Positions 43,455 through 52,000 of a stretch of DNA of 64,000 bases are shown piece by piece (the first letter of the stretch is position 1; each line of letters opens with the position of its first letter). The position numbers were made by a program, and so were the translations under genes. The notes beneath the pieces are model-generated. The model worked only from the letters and a program-made list of their open reading frames with translations. It was not told the DNA's origin and made no database searches. The stretch comes from Aureicoccus marinus (GTDB taxonomy: Bacteria > Bacteroidota > Bacteroidia > Flavobacteriales > Flavobacteriaceae): positions 873,546 to 937,545 of the forward strand of contig NZ_MQVX01000001.1 of assembly GCF_002954325.1 (NCBI RefSeq), read 5' to 3'.

Positions 43455-43810
43455 TGGTTTTAGGACGTCGTATTCTTTTTTATCTTTTCGGTGTTGGTTT
43501 AGGTTGTGTATTGGTGGTATTTATCCTTAAGCAGAAAAACGGTGGTAAGGCCGTGAAATACTGTTATCTTCCTAATTGTCGAGTCTTAAAGGACCTGAGA
43601 AGTAAACCACTCGTTCTCAACGAGAATATACAATCCAAAGACACCTCTGGAATTTCTGAAGCTCTCCTGGACGGAGATATACTGTTCAGCGAAAGCGACA
43701 CCCGAAAAGAACCTTGTGGTGAATACAGGATTGAATGGGAACAGTATCAGTTGCATGTTGCCAATTGTTCTACCGAAGTGAAAGTGCTCAATTGGAAAGC
43801 ACTACCCTAA
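43454..43810 (+). CDS. DUF4258-like membrane-anchored protein
   Basis: This 118-residue protein starts at ATG 43454, overlapping the ald stop by one base. An N-terminal membrane helix (LFYLFGVGLGCVLVVFIL) anchors a small outside domain. That domain has paired Cys (YCYLPNCRVL, EPCGEYRIEW and VANCSTEV) that could form disulphides. The pattern matches the DUF4258-containing protein that I recall next to ald in other Flavobacteriia. The function is unknown. Translational coupling with ald suggests linked expression. Confidence 0.78.
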   Translation: MVLGRRILFYLFGVGLGCVLVVFILKQKNGGKAVKYCYLPNCRVLKDLRSKPLVLNENIQSKDTSGISEALLDGDILFSESDTRKEPCGEYRIEWEQYQLHVANCSTEVKVLNWKALP

Positions 43811-44968
43811 TTTTCTTCTTTTGCGCTCTTTTTTGATGAGCTCCAATTCCCGGTTGGTCTGACCGGCTACGGAAGTGTTTTCTTCTGCGCGTCGAATCAA
43901 ATAGGGCATGACATCTCTAACCGGGCCATACGGCAGGTATTTAGCCACATTGTATCCAGCTTTGGCCAGATTGAATGAGATATGATCGCTCATGCCATAG
44001 AGTTGCCCAAACCACACCCGGCTGTCGTTGTTTTCGAGGCCTTTGGCCTGCATTTGTTCGGTTAGTTTAAGCGAACTCTGCTCGTTATGCGAACCGCAGA
44101 AGATGGTGAACACATCCAGGTTTTCCATCATAAATTGAATACCGGCATCAAAGTTCTCGTCCGTTGTCGTTTTACTCGAGCAAATTGGACTTTGAACTCC
44201 CTTCTCCGCTGCCCGCTCGTTTTCCTTCTCCATATAAGCGCCCCGAACAGCCTTGATCCCTATTTTAAATTCTTCATTACGCGCCGTTTCACAGATTCTT
44301 TTTAAATAAGGCAAGCGGTCGTGGCGGTAAAACTGTATGGTATTGTAGATATAAGTACCTGTCGTGTTGTACTTTCTCATTAACTGTAAGACCAGATCGT
44401 CAGCCGCGTCTTGCATCCAACTTTCTTCTGCATCAATAAGAAGAGCGACTTCCTTACTCGCCGCTTTTTCAGCCGCTTGATGGAAGCGAGAAATGACCCG
44501 GGCGTATTCGCTATTTTCTTCTGGGCTTAAAGGGTGAGCTCCCACCTTTTCATAAAGAGCGATACGTCCGAAAGCCGTTGGTTTAAAAACAGCAAAAGGG
44601 ATGGCTTGTAGTTCCTCCACAAAATCCAGCACCCGAAGAGTTTTCTGCAGAGCGAAATCAAACTGCTCTTCTTCCTCTTTCCCTTCTACCGAGTAATCCA
44701 AGATTGAAGAAACCCCGTAATTGTGCATCTGCTTTATGATCGGCATACAATCTTTTTCATCGGTGCCGCCGCAAAAATGGTCAAATACGGTTGCTCGAAT
44801 TAATCCTTCTACCGGCAATTGTGCATCCAGGGCAAAATTGGTCACGGCAGTTCCAATACGCACTAAAGGTTGATTTGCGATTAAACGAAACAAAAAATAG
44901 GCACGCTCGAGATCGGCATCTGATTTTAATGCAAAGGCTGTTGCGGTATCCTCAAAATTCAGGCTCAT
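43802..44968 (-). CDS. Proline dehydrogenase
   Basis: This 388-residue flavoenzyme oxidises proline to pyrroline-5-carboxylate. ATG at 44968 (MSLNFEDTATAFALKS) is chosen, since 37 residues of the longer frame lie in the divergent promoter region and look non-coding. Family motifs include LIDAEESWMQ, YNTIQFYRHDRLPYL, KAVRGAYMEKE and FGQLYGMSDHISF, which surround FAD and substrate in the TIM barrel. The gene lies tail to tail with the DUF4258-like gene. With ald and an AsnC-type regulator nearby, the region looks oriented to amino acid catabolism. Confidence 0.93.
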   Translation of the reverse strand: MSLNFEDTATAFALKSDADLERAYFLFRLIANQPLVRIGTAVTNFALDAQLPVEGLIRATVFDHFCGGTDEKDCMPIIKQMHNYGVSSILDYSVEGKEEEEQFDFALQKTLRVLDFVEELQAIPFAVFKPTAFGRIALYEKVGAHPLSPEENSEYARVISRFHQAAEKAASKEVALLIDAEESWMQDAADDLVLQLMRKYNTTGTYIYNTIQFYRHDRLPYLKRICETARNEEFKIGIKAVRGAYMEKENERAAEKGVQSPICSSKTTTDENFDAGIQFMMENLDVFTIFCGSHNEQSSLKLTEQMQAKGLENNDSRVWFGQLYGMSDHISFNLAKAGYNVAKYLPYGPVRDVMPYLIRRAEENTSVAGQTNRELELIKKERKRRKLG

Positions 44969-44990
44969 TATTATCAATTTGGCAGGACAA

Positions 44991-44998
44991 CAAAGATA
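44991..44998 (-). promoter_or_regulatory. Candidate promoter -7 box for proline dehydrogenase
   Basis: On the minus strand TATCTTTG matches TAnnTTTG, 22 bases before the chosen ATG. It supports the 44968 start over the longer frame. The -33 region is not a clear TTG. Confidence 0.5.
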
Positions 44999-45040
44999 AG
45001 CAGCCTTTCTGTTGAAACATATGCAGGAAATCACTTTAAT

Positions 45041-46113
45041 TTGTCTATTAATTCCTTTGTTTTGAACGAGCAGTTTCAAGCCGATATACTTACTCCTCCT
45101 CTGGCCCAGGCCTTTCTCTCGCAGAAATTGGCCGCTGGACAGTACAGTTCTGTTTTTGTGTTATGCGATGACCAAACTCAATTCCACTGTTGGCCTGCTC
45201 TACAAAAATGGGTGCCGGAAGTTGCGGATGCGCACTTATTGGTTATGAAGTCCGGCGAAATCAACAAGACAATTGAAACCTGCACCAGCCTTTGGAAGGA
45301 ACTTTCTGTGGGCGGGGCAGATCGAAATAGTTTACTCGTTAACCTCGGAGGAGGCGTGGTGACAGACTTGGGCGGCTTTGTGGCATGCACCTACAAAAGA
45401 GGAATTGATTTTATCAATATACCCACTTCCCTATTGTCCATGGTCGATGCATCCGTTGGTGGTAAAACAGGTGTTGATTTAGGGATACTGAAGAACCAAG
45501 TGGGGATTATCCAAGAACCTATTGCTGTATTAGTTCTACCGAATTTTTTAAATACCCTGCCGGAGCGGCAGATGCATAATGGAATGGTGGAGATGCTAAA
45601 ACACGGATTGATCGTGGACAAAGGGCATTGGGATGTGCTAACTGTTGAGAACTGCAGTCAATTAGAGCTCATACAACATTCGATAGAGATAAAAAAAGAA
45701 GTCGTTCGACAAGATCCCACAGAGAAAGGCCTTCGGAAGATCCTGAATTTTGGGCATACGCTAGGGCATGCGATTGAATCATTTCTTTTAAATCATTCCG
45801 AGCGTTCCCCTCTTCTACACGGAGAAGCTATAGCGATTGGTATGATTCTAGAAGCCTATCTCTCTCACAAGGTATGTGGGTTGTCCCTTTTGGATGCCGA
45901 ATTGATCAAAAAAAGATTGATAGCATTTTTAAGAAGGAGACCTTTACTTCGGATGAAATTGAGGCTATTAGCAGTTTGATGCAGCACGATAAAAAAAATG
46001 TATCGGGAAATCTGCGCTTTTCTCTCCTTAAAGAGATCGGTCAAGGGGTCTATGACCAAGAAATTCAACTCGAAGATATCGCCGCAGCATTTGACTACTA
46101 CAAATCTGCTTAG
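45041..46113 (+). CDS. aroB: 3-dehydroquinate synthase, frameshifted in this sequence
   Basis: AroB closes the carbocyclic ring in the second step of the shikimate pathway. The NAD-binding part has NLGGGVVTDLGGFVA, followed by NIPTSLLSMVDASVGGKTG. Metal and substrate ligands lie in MVEMLKHGLI, LNFGHTLGHAIE and LLHGEAIAIGM. The frame breaks at the A7 run 45908-45914. With eight A the product reads LIKKKIDSIFKKETF and continues to TAA at 46111-46113, giving a normal 357 residues. Only TTG codons (45041 or 45062) are available as starts, so the N-terminus is uncertain. Confidence 0.92.
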
Positions 46114-46206
46114 GTTCACTACATAATTCTCCAGCTTCGCAACTATTTAAAAAGGGGGTAGGGTATTAATTTCTAGATTAGGAAAGACAAACCCTTACAG
46201 CCTACA

Positions 46207-46518
46207 ATGAAACGAGTTTTAATCGATTACAAAAAACTTGACCGCGATGTGGCGGCCCTGTTGATTGACCTTTATCCGCACGGATACGGAGACGAGGACA
46301 TTATCGTACTCAAAAAGCCAAACGGTGAAATTATTGAAGCCGTAGAAGTGAAAACAGCAGATACCCTCTTCTTGGTCAAGATCAGCAAAAGTCTTTCGAA
46401 CTTCATTGCCAATTTTGACGAGACTATTGAAAAAGAATTGGAATCCAACCCTTCAGCCGAAGCGGTAGACATACGTCTTAACGAAGAAGAAGAAGATCCG
46501 CGAACGGAACAGAACTAA
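46207..46518 (+). CDS. Conserved small acidic protein, unknown
   Basis: This 103-residue cytoplasmic protein has the start MKRVLIDYKKLDRDVAALL and the segment VEVKTADTLFLVKISKSLS, followed by an acidic tail. I recognise the pattern from flavobacterial genomes, where it commonly lies next to proline dehydrogenase and aroB genes, but no function is known to me. There are no membrane segments or metal motifs. It is convergent with the AsnC-type regulator gene and their stop codons overlap by 4 bases. Confidence 0.78.
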   Translation: MKRVLIDYKKLDRDVAALLIDLYPHGYGDEDIIVLKKPNGEIIEAVEVKTADTLFLVKISKSLSNFIANFDETIEKELESNPSAEAVDIRLNEEEEDPRTEQN

Positions 46519-46997
46519 CCCAGTTCGTTGAAGATAGTGTGCATCAAACGCTTCTTGTCATTGATACTCTCTTCTAACGAAATCATCGTTTCTGTACGGC
46601 TGATCCCTTCAATATCATCGATTTTAAAGATGATGTTCTTTGCATGAGTTGTATCCTGCGCACGAATTTTACAGAATATATTGAATTTACCGGTGGTAAT
46701 ATGAGCAACGGTAACGTATGGAATTTGCTGTAGGCGTTCCAACACAAATTTGGTTTGGTGTGTCTTCTCCAAAAAGATACCGACGTAAGCAATAAATGCG
46801 TACCCCAATTTCACATAATCCAAGGTTAAGGAAGATCCTTTGATAATCCCTGCCTCTTCCATCTTCTTCACACGAACGTGCACGGTCCCTGCAGAAATCA
46901 AGAGTTTCTTCGCGATGTCTGTAAAGGGAGTTCGTGTATTGTCGATCAACATATCGAGTATTTGGTGATCGATTTCGTCCAGTTTAACCTTACTCAT
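46515..46997 (-). CDS. Lrp/AsnC-family transcriptional regulator
   Basis: This is a 160-residue feast-famine regulator. ATG at 46997 (MSKVKLDEIDHQIL) is chosen, because the longer frame adds 17 residues that are not part of the family and would span the promoter. The N-terminal winged helix-turn-helix is residues 6-60 (LDMLIDNTRTPFTDIAKKL), and the C-terminal RAM ligand-binding domain covers 70-155. It should form octamers and respond to an amino acid. The nearby ald and proline dehydrogenase genes are plausible targets, though no operator is identified. Confidence 0.93.
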   Translation of the reverse strand: MSKVKLDEIDHQILDMLIDNTRTPFTDIAKKLLISAGTVHVRVKKMEEAGIIKGSSLTLDYVKLGYAFIAYVGIFLEKTHQTKFVLERLQQIPYVTVAHITTGKFNIFCKIRAQDTTHAKNIIFKIDDIEGISRTETMISLEESINDKKRLMHTIFNELG

Positions 46998-47014
46998 TTT
47001 AATAAACTTTGCAA

Positions 47015-47048
47015 CAAAAGTAGCTAAAGGAGGTAAAAAAAACAGCAA
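47015..47048 (-). promoter_or_regulatory. Promoter of the Lrp/AsnC regulator gene
   Basis: On the minus strand TACTTTTG (47015-47022) matches TAnnTTTG and TTG (47046-47048) lies 23 bases upstream, at the edge of accepted spacing. The start of transcription would fall about 14 bases before the ATG at 46997. Confidence 0.55.
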
Positions 47049-47117
47049 AGTCCGGTTTTTTTTGCATAAACCATAATGTCTTTTATCAAGGATCTGAAAC
47101 TGAAGCCCTTATTCAGG

Positions 47118-48080
47118 CTATTTTTTTAATTGGGTCAGTACTTCTTCGATGGCTTTCTGATCCTCTGGGCGATTCGTGTTAAGTTCTCGGTGAAAAAAAG
47201 GAGCTGCGCAGTCGGCAGCTACTTTTTCAGGAATAAAATGAAGTTGGCCATTAAAAACCTCCTCCCGGTATTGAAAGCCCATGCGTTCCGTACCGTCTAC
47301 GATAACCCCATCCATAAAGTTTTTCTCATTTTCAGGAATGAGATCGTAGGACGCTGGCCAGTCTAAATCTGGAGATAGCTTTTGAATGTGATCTAGGCAA
47401 TGGACAAGACTGTAGGCGATTAAACCGCGGCATTCTTCCCTTTGGTAATCCTCTCCCGCATGACCAGCTTCAAATAAAATGGTAGGAACTCCCTTGGATT
47501 GAAAATAATCCCCTACACAGTTTCCATTGAACTGGTCGTCATAACGACCTACCTGATTTCCGATTACCGTATACAAGGCATCTCGCATCGCTACAATTAA
47601 ATGGGCCGAGACTGTTCGACTCGGTGTTTTTACTTTATCGGGGTCTGCCGCTGGAGCTAGAAAGGAAACCTGAGCGGGTTCTCCGCTGGTACCGGCTCCA
47701 AAAATGCTGCGTTGGTCATGAAGATTAAAGCAATAGTCGGGTTCAAATTCTTCAAAACAAGTCCGAAGCACTCTGCTTTCTTTTTGGCTTTGCTCTATAG
47801 CGTCTCGATTCAGATCGACCTGATTGGCGTTGACTCTGGTGAATCGTTCGGCTCCATCCGGGTTAAGTTGAGGAAGAAGTAAGAAACTGAATTGCTCGAA
47901 CCAATGGTGATTCGATCCCGCGCTTTCTAGGTTTTGGATAAGGTCGGCCAAGGCTCGGGTAGTAGTGGATTCGTTACCGTGCATTTGAGACCACATCATG
48001 ACTTTGGTCGAACCCCTACCCCATTTTAAGGCATAGATCGCTCGGTTTTCTTCTGAAAGGCCCATGACTTTCCAGTCCAA
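47118..48080 (-). CDS. M14-family zinc carboxypeptidase, 5' end probably longer
   Basis: The catalytic domain is complete. The first zinc ligands are His and Glu in WSQMHGNEST, the third is His in FNLHDQRS, and the catalytic Glu is in ILFEAGHAG. LLPQLNPDGAERFTR is the substrate-binding segment. The first in-frame start at 48080 lacks the usual N-terminal piece. That piece (HYSRYIRPEHIAQW) is encoded just upstream without a stop up to 48143, where a missing C in the C4 run at 48137-48140 would extend the frame to about 48185. No good start codon is seen there. No signal peptide is evident, so location is uncertain. Confidence 0.85.
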   Translation of the reverse strand: MDWKVMGLSEENRAIYALKWGRGSTKVMMWSQMHGNESTTTRALADLIQNLESAGSNHHWFEQFSFLLLPQLNPDGAERFTRVNANQVDLNRDAIEQSQKESRVLRTCFEEFEPDYCFNLHDQRSIFGAGTSGEPAQVSFLAPAADPDKVKTPSRTVSAHLIVAMRDALYTVIGNQVGRYDDQFNGNCVGDYFQSKGVPTILFEAGHAGEDYQREECRGLIAYSLVHCLDHIQKLSPDLDWPASYDLIPENEKNFMDGVIVDGTERMGFQYREEVFNGQLHFIPEKVAADCAAPFFHRELNTNRPEDQKAIEEVLTQLKK

Positions 48081-48233
48081 TGAGGAAACACTGATCCATT
48101 GCGCAATATGCTCTGGACGGATATATCGACTGTAGTGGGGCCTTCAGTTTTAGACTGGGATGGGATGGAATCAAGGGTGTCTATGTTTTTGGAAGCAGTA
48201 AGAAATACTTAATTTTCCACAAAATTAGAGGAA

Positions 48234-48617
48234 GTGATTAGAAGCGCAAGCGTTCTTTTGGTCCTGTTGGTATGTTTGAGTTCTTGTGTTGAGCAACCAC
48301 AGCGAAATTGTAAAGACCACCATACTGGAGACTATTGGGTGATTATTGAGCAAAATGGGAAAAAGGACTCCACCTTAATCTCCAGAACTGAGGAACTTCA
48401 AATTGAAGAATACCAGCAACGCCGAGACACCTCCTACCTGCGTTGGCTTAACGATTGTGAATTTGTATTGCGCATGGCCAATCCAAAAAATAAACAAGAA
48501 GAGAAACCCCTTCGATTTAAGATAGTATCTTCGGATGAGACAAGTTACGCCTTTGAGTACAGCTTGGTCAAAGACAAAGGGAATCCATTAAAAGGTGTGG
48601 CCATTAAAAAACGCTAA
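48234..48617 (+). CDS. Small lipoprotein of the group often mislabelled DNA topoisomerase IV
   Basis: GTG at 48234 begins a 127-residue protein with a lipoprotein signal (LLVLLVCLSSC). The mature part has CKDHHTGDYWVIIEQ, QIEEYQQRRDTSYLRWLNDCEF and EKPLRFKIVSSDETSYAFEYS. I recognise this family from Flavobacteriia, where databases often name it DNA topoisomerase IV, presumably from its place near parE/parC. A lipidated envelope protein cannot be a topoisomerase, so the label should not be copied. It is co-directional with terC and starts 2 bases before it. Confidence 0.75.
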   Translation: MIRSASVLLVLLVCLSSCVEQPQRNCKDHHTGDYWVIIEQNGKKDSTLISRTEELQIEEYQQRRDTSYLRWLNDCEFVLRMANPKNKQEEKPLRFKIVSSDETSYAFEYSLVKDKGNPLKGVAIKKR

Positions 48618-48619
48618 TC

Positions 48620-49438
48620 ATGTTTGATATATTAACCAGCCCGGATGCCTGGATGGCACTCCTCACCTTGACCTTTCTAGAAATTGTTCTGGGGATAGAC
48701 AACATCATCTTTATTTCGATTGCTGCCGGTAAGTTAGAAAAAGGCAAGCGCCGAAGTGCTACCAATATTGGACTGGTTTTGGCCATGGCCATGCGTATTG
48801 TGCTCCTTTTTGGAATTACTTGGTTGACTGCGCTCAAAAAACCCTTTTGGGTCTTAGAACAAGATTGGATTCATGGGGCCATCAGCTGGCAAGCGCTTAT
48901 ACTCTTTGCGGGTGGTTTGTTCTTGCTCTATAAGAGTACCAAAGAAATTCACGAGAAGGTAGAAGACCGTGGGCATGACGAAAGAGAAGTCAAAAAAACA
49001 CGCTCCACCTCCTGGAGCAAGGCGATTGTTCAAATTACCATCATCAATATTGTATTCTCTTTTGATTCCATCCTAACCGCGATAGGAATGACCAACGGAA
49101 TTTCTCCGGACCCCAATGATGCCTTGATCCTCATGATCATTGCTGTTGTGATTTCGGTACTGATCATGATGTTATTCGCCAATCCAGTGGGGGATTTCGT
49201 CAACAGACACCCTTCTATTCAGGTTCTGGGGCTTTCTTTTTTGATCTTGATTGGATTTATGCTCATCGCAGAAGCTGCCCACCTCTCGCATTTGGTGGTA
49301 TTTGATCAAGAAGTAGGGAGCATTCCTAAAGGCTATCTCTATTTCGCTATTGCATTCTCTCTAATGGTGGAGTTCCTGGATATGCGAATGAAAAGAAATA
49401 AAGCGCCGCAACAGCTAGAAGAAAAGGATTCAGAATAA
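48620..49438 (+). CDS. TerC-family integral membrane protein
   Basis: This 272-residue protein has about seven membrane helices and the TerC hallmark acidic motifs FLEIVLGIDNIIFIS in the first helix and IINIVFSFDSILTAIGM in the later half. Work on homologues (Alx, YceF, MeeF/MeeY) indicates Mn2+ efflux, partly to metallate exported proteins, and resistance to alkali or tellurite. The C-terminus ends in a charged tail. It is convergent with parC, with stop codons overlapping by 9 bases. Confidence 0.93.
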   Translation: MFDILTSPDAWMALLTLTFLEIVLGIDNIIFISIAAGKLEKGKRRSATNIGLVLAMAMRIVLLFGITWLTALKKPFWVLEQDWIHGAISWQALILFAGGLFLLYKSTKEIHEKVEDRGHDEREVKKTRSTSWSKAIVQITIINIVFSFDSILTAIGMTNGISPDPNDALILMIIAVVISVLIMMLFANPVGDFVNRHPSIQVLGLSFLILIGFMLIAEAAHLSHLVVFDQEVGSIPKGYLYFAIAFSLMVEFLDMRMKRNKAPQQLEEKDSE

Positions 49439-52000
49439 GCTTCCCTGTTCTTCTTTTCCATCTACAGACTCTTCGTCTACCACTTCAATTTGTTCTGCTG
49501 GAGCCTCGGCTTCTTCTTCGTAAGGAAGAGATTCCAGTGAATTGATCTTTTTGATCTTCTCAGAAGAGAGTTGGTTTCCGAGCGCTTTTAAGCCTTTTAG
49601 GGCAATAAACTCTTCTACATTCACCTCTAGAGGAGCTTTTGGGTCTTTCCCTTTGGGTTTAGGAAAGTCTATGGAGATCATGGGGCGCCAATCGGTCGAT
49701 ACCCATTCCAGTTTGGAACCGGGGTGTTCTGATAGGACCAATTCTTCTTTTTCGCCTTGTTCAATGAGGAATCGCTTGAGGTAGTATTTCTGCCGCTCTC
49801 CTTCGTAATAGACTACAGAAATCGGTTTTTGTGGATTCCATTTTTCCAGGACTAAAAAGTCGCTGTCAAAACGCAAATTCATATCAGGTTGCTGCGTCTT
49901 GACCACTCCATTGGGCTGAATGTGCAGCAAGAGGTCTTCCCCTTTGAATGCGCCCAACAGCTCACCACGTCCTTCAGTGTTCAATCGCCCAACCACAGAA
50001 TCAAACCAGATATTGCGCGGTTTGAGCGTAGAAACCCCGGCCTCTTTGAATTCAATGCGTTTGACCGGATATTTGGAGACCAGGTTTCCTTTAGAAGCAC
50101 GTCCTTTGATCAGGACATCCGCAAAATCCAGATCCCACTTTAGTTTTTTAATGCTTCCGGATTGCCGGAGTAAGACCGAGATGATTTCGGCCTCTCCGTT
50201 CGGGTTCGCACTAAAGTAGAGCACTTCGGCACTGGGCTTGTCACCGGTTAGGGCGTATGCCTTGTCCCGGGTAACCCCCGTAACGCTAAAACGTTTGATA
50301 TAGGTAGGGCCACCCTTCATGGAACGGTAGATCATATTGTAAACCGTTCGGCTGTCTTTTTTCTTGAAGACTCCGGCATGAATGATGTTCTTGCCAATAA
50401 AGGTTTTGGAATCGACCCGTGTCACCATCATTTGTCCATTCTTGGTGAATACGATGATGTCATCAATATCACTGCAGTCGGTGACATACTCGTCTTTCCG
50501 CAAAGAGGTCCCGATGAAGCCCTCTTCCCTATTCATATAGAGTTTGGTATTGCGAATAACCACTTTGGTCGCTTCGATATCATCGAAAACGCGAATTTCG
50601 GATTTACGCTCTCGGCCTTCCCCGTATCGTTTTTTCAAGGACTTGAAGTAGTCTACCGTATAGTCCACCAGGTTGTCCAGGTGATGAAGGGTTTCTTTGA
50701 TCTTTTCGTCCAGGCTCTCAATCAATTGCTGGGCCTTGTCCAAATCGAATTTAGAGATCCGTTTGATCCGTATTTCGGTAAGGCGAATAATGTCGTCCCG
50801 CGTGACTTCGCGGCGTAAATTACCGATATGAGGATGCAGACCTTTTTCTATAGCCGAGATTACGCCTTCCCAGGTTTCTTCCTCTTCAATATCTCGATAA
50901 ATGCGGTTTTCAATGAAGATGCGCTCGAGGTTAGCGAAGTGCCACTGCTCTTCTAGCTCATCCAACTGAATCTCTAATTCCCGTTTGAGCAAGCCCAGTG
51001 TTCTGTCCGCAGAATCCTTGAGCATGCTGTGGACGTCCGTAAACACCGGCTTGTTGTCTTGAATAACACAAGCCAAGGGAGAAATAGAGCTTTCGCAGGA
51101 AGTAAAGGCGTATAAGGCATCGATTGTTTTGTCTGGCGAGATACCGGAAGGGAGGTACACCAGAATTTCTACATCGGCGGCCGTATTGTCTTCAATCTTC
51201 TTGATCTTGATCTTTCCCTTTTCATTGGCCTTTAATATGGAATCCTTTAGGGAAGAGGTGTTGGTGCCAAAGGGAATTTCTTTGATCACCAAGAGGTTCT
51301 TTTCTTTTTGTTCGATGCGTGCCCGTACCCGGATCTTTCCTCCCCTAGAGCCTTTGTTGTACTGGCTAACATCGATGATCCCTGCCGTTGGGAAATCGGG
51401 ATACAAAGTGAAAGATCTCCCTTTGAGGTAACTGATACTGGCATCGATCAGTTCATTGAAGTTGTGCGGTAAGAGTTTGGTGGATAGACCCACCGCAATC
51501 CCTTCCGCTCCTTGAGCGAGTAAAAGTGGAAACTTAACCGGTAAGTGAACGGGTTCCTTTTTACGGCCGTCGTAAGAGAGCTGCCATTCGGTAATCTTTG
51601 GACTAAAGACTACTTCCAGGGCGAATTTGGACAAACGGGCTTCAATGTATCGTGCCGCTGCCGCCCCATCACCGGTTAGGATGTTTCCCCAGTTCCCTTG
51701 GGTGTCAATGAGCAAATCTTTTTGACCGATTTGCACCATGGCGTCATAAATACTGGCGTCACCGTGTGGGTGAAACTGCATGGTGTGACCGACGACATTG
51801 GCAACCTTGTTGTAGCGACCATCGTCTAATTCACGCAAAGCGTGCATGATCCGGCGCTGAACAGGCTTAAAACCGTCCTCCAAAGCGGGAACGGCCCGTT
51901 CCAAGATTACATAGGAGGCGTAATCCAAGAACCAATCCTTATACATGCCAGTGACCCTGGTCAGGCTACCTTCTTCTGAAGTCATTTTGTTCTCACTCAT
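49430..52000 (-). CDS. parC: DNA topoisomerase IV subunit A
   Basis: This 856-residue type IIA topoisomerase subunit cuts and rejoins DNA for decatenation. The winged-helix domain has [12 protein letters not shown] and [15 protein letters not shown], and the active-site Tyr118 is in ARYIEARLS. The coiled coil and a shorter C-terminal beta-pinwheel domain follow. I see no GyrA box, so ParC rather than GyrA is favoured. It overlaps parE by 8 bases, and the order parE-parC is typical. The last 40 residues are very acidic. Confidence 0.95.
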   Translation of the reverse strand: MSENKMTSEEGSLTRVTGMYKDWFLDYASYVILERAVPALEDGFKPVQRRIMHALRELDDGRYNKVANVVGHTMQFHPHGDASIYDAMVQIGQKDLLIDTQGNWGNILTGDGAAAARYIEARLSKFALEVVFSPKITEWQLSYDGRKKEPVHLPVKFPLLLAQGAEGIAVGLSTKLLPHNFNELIDASISYLKGRSFTLYPDFPTAGIIDVSQYNKGSRGGKIRVRARIEQKEKNLLVIKEIPFGTNTSSLKDSILKANEKGKIKIKKIEDNTAADVEILVYLPSGISPDKTIDALYAFTSCESSISPLACVIQDNKPVFTDVHSMLKDSADRTLGLLKRELEIQLDELEEQWHFANLERIFIENRIYRDIEEEETWEGVISAIEKGLHPHIGNLRREVTRDDIIRLTEIRIKRISKFDLDKAQQLIESLDEKIKETLHHLDNLVDYTVDYFKSLKKRYGEGRERKSEIRVFDDIEATKVVIRNTKLYMNREEGFIGTSLRKDEYVTDCSDIDDIIVFTKNGQMMVTRVDSKTFIGKNIIHAGVFKKKDSRTVYNMIYRSMKGGPTYIKRFSVTGVTRDKAYALTGDKPSAEVLYFSANPNGEAEIISVLLRQSGSIKKLKWDLDFADVLIKGRASKGNLVSKYPVKRIEFKEAGVSTLKPRNIWFDSVVGRLNTEGRGELLGAFKGEDLLLHIQPNGVVKTQQPDMNLRFDSDFLVLEKWNPQKPISVVYYEGERQKYYLKRFLIEQGEKEELVLSEHPGSKLEWVSTDWRPMISIDFPKPKGKDPKAPLEVNVEEFIALKGLKALGNQLSSEKIKKINSLESLPYEEEAEAPAEQIEVVDEESVDGKEEQGSLF

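Noticed and set aside
48234-48617. DNA topoisomerase IV as the product
   Set aside because: A lipoprotein signal and the absence of any topoisomerase domain contradict the usual database name.
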